12,017 bases of DNA from Mageeibacillus sp. UBA3708. Its GTDB lineage: Bacteria; Bacillota; Clostridia; Saccharofermentanales; Saccharofermentanaceae. The notes under the pieces were generated by a model. The model was not told the origin of the DNA and did not search any database. It saw only the letters and a list, made by a program, of their open reading frames with translations. Numbering within the stretch: the first letter of the stretch is position 1; every line of letters starts with the position of its first letter. The stretch spans positions 1,732-13,748 of the forward strand of contig DFIB01000045.1 in NCBI GenBank assembly GCA_002371375.1, given 5' to 3'. The translations under genes were made by a program, and so were the position numbers. Below are positions 1 through 8,600 of this stretch, piece by piece.

Positions 1-3000
1 TCAGGCAGAGTATGGATCATGGATGATGTGAAGCTTGATATGGAAGCGATAGCAACGGGGAGCTATTCCGGCGCGATCGGCATCAGCGCAGGTATAGCTC
101 TTCGCGTGGAAACTCCTAACATGATAACCTTCCGCGGCACATGTGCAAATAATTATGCCTATGTGCTGAAGAATTTCAGCACAGTATCTTTTGTTAACGG
201 TGCAAAGATGTCCATAGAGGTAACAGGAGATTCAGAGAACAGTATTTACTGGACGATCGACACTCTGCGCACGATGCTTGCCAACTGCGGCTACAGGGTC
301 AAGACATCTGTAAAGGATGGGATAGTTACCGGTATGATCGAGCCGAAGACTCAGGTACCTGATCCGATCAACATTACGTATGACGATGAGATCCTTCCCG
401 GACTTACCGTGCTTATGACAGGTAAAGAAGCCTATGAACTGTTCAGGGAAGCTGTCACTTCTCCAACAGAAGAGAATTATCTTGAACAGGACAAGGGATG
501 GTATGTAGATATGTCACATGAGTTTACCGGGATCAGTGATGATACCGGAGATGGTGGAAATCTAAATACAAGTACGGACCTGTTCGAGTACGGTACTGAC
601 TATTATGTAATGTTCACCATATTGATCGATGAGGATAACTATCTGAGGAACAGCGATCAGGAGTTCACTATAAACGGCAGTGATGATTATATAATAGGCG
701 AAGGCTTTGACAGCGAAGGCAGGTATATTTATTCAGTGTCCAAACAGATATACGGCTCTTACGGCCCGAATAAAGAGATAGGCGTTTATTCATATAATAC
801 GACAAACCAGCAGGGTGATATGGTAAGCGTTGACGGGTCTGAGTACGATGGCGGCTTTTTCGATTATATCGGACAAGGAAAGACTATCACTCTCAAAGCA
901 AAAGCAGGCGAAGGCAATGAATTCCTGGAATGGAGAAAAGGTGAGAGTGACGGAGAAACGATAAGTACAGATGCGACCATAAATGTAACTGTAACTGAGG
1001 ATATGGACTATTACGCCGTTTTCCAGAAGGAGCTTCCTGCTCACGGCGTTCTGAGTGATACTGTGGAATATGATTTTGATAAAGCCACAGGCACTGTGAC
1101 CCTCATTCCTGTCGGCGATGACGGTGAAGGCGGAAAGACCGGAAAGGTTGGGAATGAATACTTTTACGGCGGCACACCGTTCTATAACAACGTAAAGATC
1201 AAAGACGTCGTTATACAGGAAGGAATAACTGAATTAGGAGATAATATCTTCTCATACAATACGATCAGTTCCGTAAGCATCCCGACTTCGCTTGAAGCCC
1301 TTGGATTCTACGACACCTTTGATGATTGTATAATGACCGGCGATGGCTTCACCGTGGCGGACGGCAATGAAGTGTTCTCGGAGATCGACGGGTCTTTGGT
1401 TCGTGACGGGACACGTCTCGTCAAATTTGTAAAGAAACCCGGGCAGACAGAATATGCTATACCTGACGGGATCACATACATCTGCTGGCAGTGCTTCCAA
1501 AATGTCGAGCTCGAAAAACTGACTTTGAGAGGGGATGGACTTGGACTCAGCAATTACGCGATCCGCGATTCCATTATAGATCATCTTGTCATCGAAGAGG
1601 GCGTAACAGATCTGGGAGATTTCAGCAATTTCGAGTGCAAGGATACCGGACGTGAATTTCCTTTGACGCTCGCATATGCAGGACAGCAGAATAGTTTCAT
1701 TGACAATGAAGAGATAGTCTGGTTCTCAGTGCCTTATCAGAGTCAATACTACGAGTCCAACGACGGCGTTCTTTACGCGAAGAAGGACAATGGCCTTGAA
1801 GTGTACAAATATCCTAATGGCAAGGAAAACGAGACATATACCGTACCTGAGGGTGTAGTTTCGATAAACAATTACCGCGCTATCGAGAACAAATATCTTA
1901 AGAAGATCGAGCTGTCAGAGGATGTTTCATATGTCTGCTACGGCGGATTCAATCAGCTTAACGGAGTTACCATTGTCGTCTATAACCCTGAATGTGAATT
2001 CAACGGAAACGCTGTGTATTATTGCAATAACATTACAATGATGGGTTATTTGGGATCGACAACTCAGATGTACGCAAAGAGCAACGGCAGCATCACATTT
2101 GTTCCGATGGGGGAGAATAACGGAAAACTCCCGGCACCTGCAAATGCGCATTGGGAAGGCACCGTGGCAAAATGGGATCCTGTGGATGGAGCCAGATATG
2201 AAGCTGTTCTTTACAGATATAACAGAGACCTTGAAGAATGGACCAAGTGGAGCACTGTGGAAGTGGAAGCAGGCGTAACGGAGCAGAGTTTCGCGTCCAT
2301 GCTTTGGTACGCGGATGAAGAGTATTACTTCACAGTGACCGCATATAAAGTAACTTATGAAGAAAGCGACGCTGCCAGATCCGGGGAGACGAACGGCGTG
2401 CTCCCCAGAACTAATGAGCATCCGGTGATAGAAGGAGACACTCTGGTATTCCCCGTACCCAAGGTCGAAGATATCGATGGTCTTAAATATTATACTACTG
2501 TTTTCCAGGTTTATGACAGTTCAGACAGCTGCCTGTACAATCACTGGTTCGGCGTGGAAAATGACGGGACGATGAATCTGAGAGAGTACTTAAAGGATCA
2601 TCCATACGGAACATATAAGATATATACAAGGCTGTATGGACAATACTATGATTACCAGCTTGAAATGGTGGAACCTCCCGAAGATACATTCGTTTACTAT
2701 GAATACAAGGAGATTCCTGCCATAAGCAAAGTCGAGCTGACCATTCCGGATCCCGTTAACGGCGAAAAGGCACATGAACCCGAAGGCTTTGGTATTACGA
2801 CATGGTGCGGTGAAGTCAAGAACGATGGATATGAGCGTGACTCCAGCGTTTACAGAAACTGCTTCATGTACAGAGACTCAGAAGACGGTGGTTGGAGCCA
2901 TTTTGACTCTGATACGGTAGAAAAAGGCAAATACCAGTATTCATACTATATCGAGCTTGAAAAGAGATATGGGTATGACAAAGCTGAAAACGTAGAAGTA

Positions 3001-4530
3001 TTTGTCAACGGATCAAAAGCAAACGTGGAAATAGAGTATGAAAGCGAGAGTTACCTCCACATCCGCTATACTTATCCTGTAGGCACACAACCCGCCGATC
3101 TTGTCGATACCGTTAATATCACCATTGACATGGATGCGCTCGAGGTCTTTAATACAAAGAACACCGCGGGAGATGTATTTGCTCTGCTGAACGGCAAAAG
3201 CGGGATCGTGGATGTAGACAGCACAGGTGTATACAGCAGTAAGGGCGGCAACGACATTGTTTTCAGCAATGAATACGGATGGAATCACTGCGACCCTGCT
3301 GAACAATTAAGCGCAGATAAAGAATATGGCATATACGTCAACGTTATTGCTCTTGAAGACGGATACGCTTTCGCTTATCCGGTCAGATCTGCTGACAACA
3401 CTCTGAGTTCTGATATACCCGGATTTACGACCAAGGTGAACGGTACGGTGAGAGATGATGTCATACTGTATTATAATAAGAATTATAGCAGCTACGGACC
3501 TGTGCTCTATGCATATGTACCTATAGGCAAGCCAAAATCGGATACAGAACCGGGACCCGGACCTGACGACCCGCCGGGACCGGGACCTGACGATCCGACG
3601 CCAACACCTGTTACAGATGTTACACGTTACTTCGGAGCTACCAGATATCAGACCGCAATAAAAGCGGCGGATGCATATAAGGCTCAGTTGGGAATCGACA
3701 AGTTCGACTCTGTGATCATCGCCTGCGGTACCAATTACGCGGACGCTCTTGCGGGAAGCTATCTGTCGAGCGTGAAGAAGGCTCCGATCCTTCTCGTGAG
3801 AAATACTGCCGATGAGATCAAGCTGGTACAGGACTATATCAAGGCCAACCTGAAGTCCGGCGGAATGATCTATATGCTTGGAGGAGAAGCAGTCGTTCCC
3901 GAAGCAGCTATTACAGGATTGAGTGGATTCAAGAGCAAGAGACTTTGGGGTACTGACAGATATGCTACCAACGTAGAGATACTGAAGGAAGCAGGAGTAT
4001 CCGGTGATGAGATCCTGGTTGCAAGCGGAACGGGCTTTGCAGACAGCTTGTCAGCATCTGCTACAGGAAAGCCGATACTTCTCGTAAAGAATGCTATACA
4101 GCCAAGCCAGAAGGCATTCATAGAGAGCCTCATGGGAAAGAAGTTCTACATGATCGGCGGAACAGGCGCAGTGAGCAAAGATATTGAAACATACTTCAAA
4201 GGACTTGGAACGGTAACAAGGATCGACGGTGCTACGAGATATGATACCTCGGCGAACGTAGCGAAGACATTCTTCAGTGAGCCTAAGGGAGCTGTCATCG
4301 CATACGGCGCCAACTTCCCTGACGGACTTTGCGGAGGATCCCTCGCTAACGCCATGGGCGGACCGCTGCTTCTTTCAGCGAATAACAAGTCCGCACAGGC
4401 GGCAGCATACGCCAAGGCTAACGGTATCAAGGGAGGAGCTGTCCTCGGCGGACCGACCTTAATCAGCGACGCTGATGCAAAGACGATATTCAGCATGCCC
4501 TCTGGTACCATGATCAAAGTCATCTCATAA
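1..4530 (+). CDS. Large CWB2-anchored surface protein with InlB-like module and BspA-type LRRs (5'-partial)
   Basis: The frame is open from the first base, with six codons before the first ATG at 19, so the gene starts upstream and no signal peptide is visible. Residues are counted from base 1 (1,509 visible). Residues about 275-344 form a divergent InlB/Flg_new-type module ending in YYAVFQ. About 354-705 hold irregular BspA-type leucine-rich repeats, with strands such as VVIQEGIT near 403, AIPDGIT near 486 and TVPEGVV near 614. About 710-800 resemble a fibronectin type III fold. About 800-1177 is Tyr- and acid-rich with no family I can name. A Pro-Gly-Asp linker (about 1178-1205) leads into three CWB2 repeats (1207-1509). 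In Clostridioides S-layer proteins, CWB2 triplets bind a wall polymer non-covalently, so this is inferred to be a wall-attached surface protein, possibly an adhesin. The LRRs suggest binding of a host or microbial partner. No catalytic motif was seen. It ends in TAA just before strong hairpins. Domain calls are by eye; the anchor is the surest part. Confidence 0.9.
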   Translation, partial: SGRVWIMDDVKLDMEAIATGSYSGAIGISAGIALRVETPNMITFRGTCANNYAYVLKNFSTVSFVNGAKMSIEVTGDSENSIYWTIDTLRTMLANCGYRVKTSVKDGIVTGMIEPKTQVPDPINITYDDEILPGLTVLMTGKEAYELFREAVTSPTEENYLEQDKGWYVDMSHEFTGISDDTGDGGNLNTSTDLFEYGTDYYVMFTILIDEDNYLRNSDQEFTINGSDDYIIGEGFDSEGRYIYSVSKQIYGSYGPNKEIGVYSYNTTNQQGDMVSVDGSEYDGGFFDYIGQGKTITLKAKAGEGNEFLEWRKGESDGETISTDATINVTVTEDMDYYAVFQKELPAHGVLSDTVEYDFDKATGTVTLIPVGDDGEGGKTGKVGNEYFYGGTPFYNNVKIKDVVIQEGITELGDNIFSYNTISSVSIPTSLEALGFYDTFDDCIMTGDGFTVADGNEVFSEIDGSLVRDGTRLVKFVKKPGQTEYAIPDGITYICWQCFQNVELEKLTLRGDGLGLSNYAIRDSIIDHLVIEEGVTDLGDFSNFECKDTGREFPLTLAYAGQQNSFIDNEEIVWFSVPYQSQYYESNDGVLYAKKDNGLEVYKYPNGKENETYTVPEGVVSINNYRAIENKYLKKIELSEDVSYVCYGGFNQLNGVTIVVYNPECEFNGNAVYYCNNITMMGYLGSTTQMYAKSNGSITFVPMGENNGKLPAPANAHWEGTVAKWDPVDGARYEAVLYRYNRDLEEWTKWSTVEVEAGVTEQSFASMLWYADEEYYFTVTAYKVTYEESDAARSGETNGVLPRTNEHPVIEGDTLVFPVPKVEDIDGLKYYTTVFQVYDSSDSCLYNHWFGVENDGTMNLREYLKDHPYGTYKIYTRLYGQYYDYQLEMVEPPEDTFVYYEYKEIPAISKVELTIPDPVNGEKAHEPEGFGITTWCGEVKNDGYERDSSVYRNCFMYRDSEDGGWSHFDSDTVEKGKYQYSYYIELEKRYGYDKAENVEVFVNGSKANVEIEYESESYLHIRYTYPVGTQPADLVDTVNITIDMDALEVFNTKNTAGDVFALLNGKSGIVDVDSTGVYSSKGGNDIVFSNEYGWNHCDPAEQLSADKEYGIYVNVIALEDGYAFAYPVRSADNTLSSDIPGFTTKVNGTVRDDVILYYNKNYSSYGPVLYAYVPIGKPKSDTEPGPGPDDPPGPGPDDPTPTPVTDVTRYFGATRYQTAIKAADAYKAQLGIDKFDSVIIACGTNYADALAGSYLSSVKKAPILLVRNTADEIKLVQDYIKANLKSGGMIYMLGGEAVVPEAAITGLSGFKSKRLWGTDRYATNVEILKEAGVSGDEILVASGTGFADSLSASATGKPILLVKNAIQPSQKAFIESLMGKKFYMIGGTGAVSKDIETYFKGLGTVTRIDGATRYDTSANVAKTFFSEPKGAVIAYGANFPDGLCGGSLANAMGGPLLLSANNKSAQAAAYAKANGIKGGAVLGGPTLISDADAKTIFSMPSGTMIKVIS
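3550..3597 (+). repeat. 24-bp tandem duplication encoding a Pro-Gly-Asp linker
   Basis: Two adjacent 24-base units, 3550-3573 and 3574-3597, match at 22 of 24 positions and each encode PGPGPDDP. They form the core of a flexible, probably extended linker between the ligand-presenting part of the surface protein and its CWB2 anchor. Such short in-frame repeats can change copy number by slippage, which would alter linker length without breaking the frame. Confidence 0.85.
3619..4527 (+). repeat. Three tandem CWB2 cell-wall-binding repeats
   Basis: The repeats start near 3619, 3931 and 4210, each about 93-106 residues. Each opens with an R-x-x-G-x-x-R-Y/D-x-T signature (RYFGATRYQT, RLWGTDRYAT, RIDGATRYDT). 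Each continues with an A-x-G-x-x-F/Y-A/P-D-x-L strand-loop (ACGTNYADAL, ASGTGFADSL, AYGANFPDGL), then PILLV or PLLLS, and a late LGG/IGG turn (MLGGEAVVP, MIGGTGAVS, VLGGPTLIS). This is the classic CWB2 pattern (PF04122). Three copies is the usual functional number, and these lie at the extreme C terminus, so the anchor looks complete. Confidence 0.95.
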
Positions 4531-4611
4531 AGATAAAAATGAGGAAGGGACTGTTTTCGGATTTGGCTTACTGATATTAAAAGTTCCTATCCCCTGCATA
4601 ATGACAATGCG

Positions 4612-4644
4612 AAACAGCGCGGTGACCTCAGACCGCGCTGTTTT
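4612..4644 (+). terminator. Intrinsic terminator of the CWB2 surface-protein gene
   Basis: A perfect 12-bp stem pairs 4612-4623 (AAACAGCGCGGT) with 4632-4643 (ACCGCGCTGTTT) around an 8-base loop. The base of the stem is A-rich on the left and T-rich on the right. The stem lies 82 bases after the TAA of the upstream gene. The T tract is short (four T), so it may act with the next hairpin. It can also form on the minus strand. Confidence 0.8.
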
Positions 4645-4650
4645 GCTATG

Positions 4651-4683
4651 AAAAAAGGCCGATGTGTGATCGGTCTTTTCGTT
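4651..4683 (-). terminator. Bidirectional terminator, mainly of the MerR regulator gene
   Basis: An 11-bp stem pairs 4653-4663 with 4669-4679 around a 5-base loop, with one G-U pair on the plus strand. Read on the minus strand, it directly follows the regulator's stop codon and its 3' arm ends in a run of six T (plus-strand A at 4651-4656). On the plus strand it is followed by TTTTCGTTTT, so it can also back up the preceding terminator. Confidence 0.85.
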
Positions 4684-5499
4684 TTAAATTTTTTCACATG
4701 GTATCATGACGTGGAAGAGATATTCGTCTTCTTTGATGTTGCTGTCCAGATGCTTGCCGATCTCGAAGGTTGCGCCAAGCTCGCCATTCTGCCTTAAATG
4801 GTTTGACTTCATATATTGCGTGAGGTTTTCAAAGCATAGACTGAGCTGAAAACCTTTGCGCCACGCGAAAGAGATAACTCTTCTGGAGGGTATGACATAT
4901 GTATCGGGTGTATGCATGGCCTCGCGAAGAGGCACACATAATATGAGTCTTTTAATATCCTTGGAACTGAACTGTTTGAAGTCCAGGTAATCTGAAAGGA
5001 TCGTAATTGGTTTGGTATAATCGATGGGATACTTTCCATTTATAGCCTGTGACAGAGTCTGTGATGCCAGTTCATCAAGAGTCTTGAGTTTCAGCCCTCC
5101 GGTTATTTCATAAGCTTTTGTAAAAAGACAGATATCGGTATGATGAGTTATTGATATCTCTCCGGGTTCATCCGGCCTTAAATACATCCTGGAACTGTTC
5201 AGCAGTGAATCCAGGGCCAGTTTCTTTTCAAAAAGCTTATTATATACGGGCGTGAAGTCACTGGGGTCATTAATAAATTCCCTCATGTCCTCGTAGACCA
5301 GTCCCAGAGACCTTAAGGTAAGGATCAGCTTGATCCTGGAAATATTGTCACGGTCATAATATCTGTAGCCGGAATCCTTTATAAGGGCAGGGGAGAGAAG
5401 CCCGGCTGCCTCCATGCGTCGGATGGTGTTCTCATTTACTCCGAAACTTTTGGCAACGACACCTATGGTCAGCAGATCTGGCTTATTTTTTGTATCCAT
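4684..5499 (-). CDS. MerR-family transcriptional regulator, BmrR-like, with effector-binding domain
   Basis: A 271-residue cytoplasmic protein, close to the length of BmrR. Residues 9-78 form the MerR winged helix-turn-helix: TIGVVAKSFGV then NTIRRMEAAGLLSP, with the wing motif GYRYYD at 44-49. The usual aromatic pair before the GLL motif (RYYE) is replaced here by RRME. Residues about 80-112 are predicted to be the coiled-coil dimer helix. From about 118 the protein looks like a GyrI-like effector-binding domain, ending in the family-typical GATFEIGKHLD stretch and the C-terminal strand EYLFHVMIPCEK. Members bind small, often cationic or aromatic, ligands and activate a promoter by distorting its spacer; the ligand here is unknown. 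The ATG at 5499 is preceded on the minus strand by GAGGT with a 5-base gap. The gene is divergent from the giant phosphoesterase gene and convergent with the CWB2 gene. The nearby dyad suggests autoregulation. No cluster of Cys ligands for metal sensing is present. Confidence 0.93.
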   Translation of the reverse strand: MDTKNKPDLLTIGVVAKSFGVNENTIRRMEAAGLLSPALIKDSGYRYYDRDNISRIKLILTLRSLGLVYEDMREFINDPSDFTPVYNKLFEKKLALDSLLNSSRMYLRPDEPGEISITHHTDICLFTKAYEITGGLKLKTLDELASQTLSQAINGKYPIDYTKPITILSDYLDFKQFSSKDIKRLILCVPLREAMHTPDTYVIPSRRVISFAWRKGFQLSLCFENLTQYMKSNHLRQNGELGATFEIGKHLDSNIKEDEYLFHVMIPCEKI

Positions 5500-5545
5500 T
5501 TTATACCTCGTTATTGACTCTTACAGCGGTGTAAATGTTAATATA

Positions 5546-5575
5546 ATTATACTAATAAATGTATATTACTGTCAA
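5546..5575 (-). promoter_or_regulatory. Consensus promoter of the MerR regulator with a centred dyad (probable operator)
   Basis: On the minus strand a perfect -35 TTGACA (5575-5570) and a perfect -10 TATAAT (5551-5546) are separated by 18 bases. The inverted repeat TAATA (5553-5557) / TATTA (5564-5568) is centred at 5560.5, exactly the middle of the spacer. MerR-family operators characteristically sit between -35 and -10, often with spacers of 18-20 bp. The arms are short and AT-rich, so the promoter is much surer than the operator. Confidence 0.75.
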
Positions 5576-5600
5576 TGTTCTAGCCAGATAAAGCACAAAA

Positions 5601-5629
5601 TTGACAGGATTATTTTTTGCAAAAATAGG
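5601..5629 (+). promoter_or_regulatory. Possible weak promoter of the giant phosphoesterase gene
   Basis: A consensus -35 TTGACA lies at 5601-5606, but the best -10 at a 17-base spacing (5624-5629, AATAGG) is poor. A perfect 12-bp palindrome, TTTTTGCAAAAA (5614-5625), falls between them and could be an operator or chance in an A/T tract. A weak -10 would suit a promoter that needs an activator. No riboswitch or other structured leader was recognised in 5500-5671. Confidence 0.3.
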
Positions 5630-5655
5630 TAAATCCCATTCGTTATCGCGTAGTG

Positions 5656-5663
5656 AGGGAAGG
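5656..5663 (+). promoter_or_regulatory. Ribosome binding site fixing the giant gene's start
   Basis: AGGGAAGG ends 8 bases before the ATG at 5672. In-frame TAG (5651) and TGA (5654) codons lie just upstream, so this ATG is the first possible start of the reading frame, and a signal peptide follows it at once. The start is therefore firm. Confidence 0.85.
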
Positions 5664-5671
5664 TAAAGCTT

Positions 5672-8600
5672 ATGAAGAAGAGTGTGAAAAGGATCCTTAC
5701 CATAGTACTGAGCATTATGATAATAATGACGTATATGGTACCCGGGTCCGTTTTTGCTGATACGGCACTGGATCTGAATGAAACAGCGGACGCTGAGGTC
5801 CAGGAGCCCGATCAGGCAAACGACGAATTATCGGGAGGAGATGATGGCGCAAGCGCCGTCAGTGAAAACGCGGGAGAACGACCCGCTGAGGATCCTGCTG
5901 AAGAAACAGCGGGAGAAGAAACCGGCGAGATCCCGGCAGCTGAAGAGACCGGGGAAACTGTACCCGAAGAAGTGACGGAAGCACCTGCAGAGGAGATTCC
6001 TGCAGTTGAAGCGACCGTTGAAGTTAAGGATACAGTTAAAGCAGCAGCGGAAGCACCTGCGTTAAAGGCAGCAGGTACGACCGTACTGGCATTTACGTCG
6101 GATGTACATAACGGCGGCAGGTCAAGCGATAATACTTCGGCAAATCGTTTGGCTTCATGGATCACTAAGGTTGAAGGGATTCACGGTGCGATAGATGCGA
6201 TGGCATTCGGCGGAGATATGGGCAGTGCATACACTTCGGGCAATACATACTGGACATTGACTCAAAGTGTCATGGATAAGGTGGATGACAGCGGTGTCGT
6301 TGGCGTTTATACTACCGGGAACCATGAATACAGCCCAGGTGGAAACTATGGATCCATATCAAATGCAACGACTGCTAAGTTTAAGATCAACAGCGAAGGC
6401 ATTGAAGGCAGCAATTACCGTATTTACTGTCTTGGATCTGAAAGCAACTCGCAAAGTTATTCCTCAAACCAGATTTCTACTCTGACTTCATACTTGAACA
6501 GCGTTGGAAACGATAAGGTAATCTTCATAATCACTCACTTCCCGCTGCATTACGTCAGCGGACGTCTGATTTCCAATGCATCGAATGTAATCGACGCGCT
6601 GAATACTGCCGCGCAAGGGAGTGATGGAGTTTATGGTACTTCAGACGATAAAAAGATCGTTTTTCTTTGGGGTCATAATCATACAAATGCCGGTTCGGGG
6701 GAGACTCATTACGATGAGATATTTGCACCCTCTGAGAGTATACAGTTCGGTTCCAGCAGCAGCAACACTAAGTCACTGCAGTTTTACTATGGAGCAGCTG
6801 GCTGTATGAGCGACAGCGAGTACGGTACAGGCAGCGGCAATGTCAAAGGTAAAGGACTTATTGTTGATATCAATAATAACAACCAACTGAAATTCACATA
6901 CTATGATGCGAGCGGCATCGATGTCACCGAAGGTGGTGCATTCACCGAGCAAGATCCTGTAGCTATCACGGGCGCATCGATCGATGAGACTGCACCGACT
7001 GTAGAAGCTGGCAAGAGCCTCACTCTTCACTATACAGTGGAGCCGGCTGATGCTACTGTTGCAAATGTGACATGGAGCAGCAGTGATACAACTGTTGCAA
7101 CAGTCAGCTCATCTGGCAAAGTAAAGGGAGTAAATCCCGGTACTGCTACGATCACAGTTACCATTTCTGACGGTATAACCAGAGGAACCGCTACTGCGAG
7201 CGTTGATGTTAACGTGACTGAGCGTACGTCCACTGAGCAGTATTTCGTTATAAAGATAGATAATTACGCGCTGAGCAGCCATAAATCTTCGGAGGTCACA
7301 ACTAACAGCAGCGGCTATGAATATCATGGTCTGCAGGCAGTCACCTATGACGCCAGTTCACCTGCACCACATGATATTCTCTGGACACTTGAAGAGGTCG
7401 AAGGCGTCGAGAACGGATACTATATCAAGAGTTATAACGGGGACTATTTAAGCGGCACATATGTTAGAGGCTCAGGAAGCGGATATACAGGCACATTGAC
7501 CGTTGGAGAAACACAGGATATCTGGGTCGTCAATTCTGGTCTGGAAGCATGGCAGGCGGACGGCAGCTATCTCAAGAGTACGAACGCGAGCGACAACCCG
7601 AGACCCGCGGATATTTACCTGACCACAAGAGCCAGCAATAACAGTGTTGATTTCTTCACGGTAGGTTCTTCTCAGAACTATAAGACCAGCCAGCTGATTG
7701 AGCCGAAAGAGATTCTTGAGCCGGTGACAGTCACTGGAATCACACTGAACCCAGAATCGCTCACCCTTGAAGTTGGCAAGTCCGCCGGCATCACTGCAAA
7801 GGTACTTCCTGATAATGCAGATGATAAGACAGTTACATGGACCAGCAGCGATGAATCTATCGCGACTGTCAGCAATGCCGGTCGTGTGAAGGGTGTTGCG
7901 GAAGGGACTGCGACCATCACTGCTACGACTAATGACGGCAATAAGACAGCTACATGTACAGTGACAGTCACACCGAGCACCAGCCCGGGAATCGGATATG
8001 TGATTGCGATTGGCGACTATGCACTGTCGGTAAATCCTTCTTCTGATGTTCTTGTAAACGCAGGCAGCGGCAATCAGGAATATCATTACACAGGTCTTGC
8101 CGGTGTGGAATATGACGGAAGTTCAGACCCGACGGAGGATATCCTCTGGCTCATCGAGCCCACGGATGGCGGCTACTATATCATGAGCCAGGACGGTCAG
8201 TACCTGAATGCGACTTATGGGCCGAACAGTACCGGCGGTAACGACGGTGTGCTGAAACTGGATGATACCCCGGACGTCTGGACGCTGGAAGGTTCGCTGG
8301 AGGACTGGGTGCTTTCCGGCAGTACGATGACAAGCACGAACTCAGGCAAATCATTAACACATGAAGAGGGCACAACCAGCGCACCGCTCAATCTCTTCAC
8401 AGTCAGATCGACTGGCGAGAGCAGTGAGATGGTAGATCCGGACAATCCGGCTGAGGTGCGGTTTATCGAAACTGATGCGTTTACCTCTGGTAGGGACTAT
8501 ATTGTAGGCGTTACAGCTTCCGGCACCAGTGTGTATGCGATCGCTAACAAAAACGGCACAACATCGGGTAATACCAGTAGTGAGACACTTGCTGTTGTTC

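Noticed and set aside
1252..1584. Overlapping minus-strand frames opposite the LRR region
   Set aside because: Two mutually overlapping antisense frames (1252-1584, 1308-1553) with no recognised domain; the plus strand encodes clear LRR sequence there.
4531..4611. Tiny frame ATG-AGG-AAG at 4539 after the CWB2 gene
   Set aside because: It ends after 11 codons, has no clear ribosome site, and lies between a stop codon and its terminator.
5576..5671. Riboswitch or structured leader before the giant gene
   Set aside because: Only a weak TCCC/GGGA pairing (5634-5637 with 5657-5660) is visible, and no conserved c-di-GMP or other aptamer core was recognised.
5778..5975. A 65-codon plus-strand frame inside the acidic linker
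   Set aside because: Its Arg/Lys-rich product is the out-of-frame reading of GAA/GAG-rich linker codons, and the main frame is continuous through it from the signal peptide.
7472..8086. A 204-codon open frame on the minus strand opposite the giant gene
   Set aside because: It lies wholly inside a well-supported plus-strand frame covering Big_2 and module sequence. Its product is rich in Arg, Cys and Ile with no recognisable domain, as expected for an antisense shadow.
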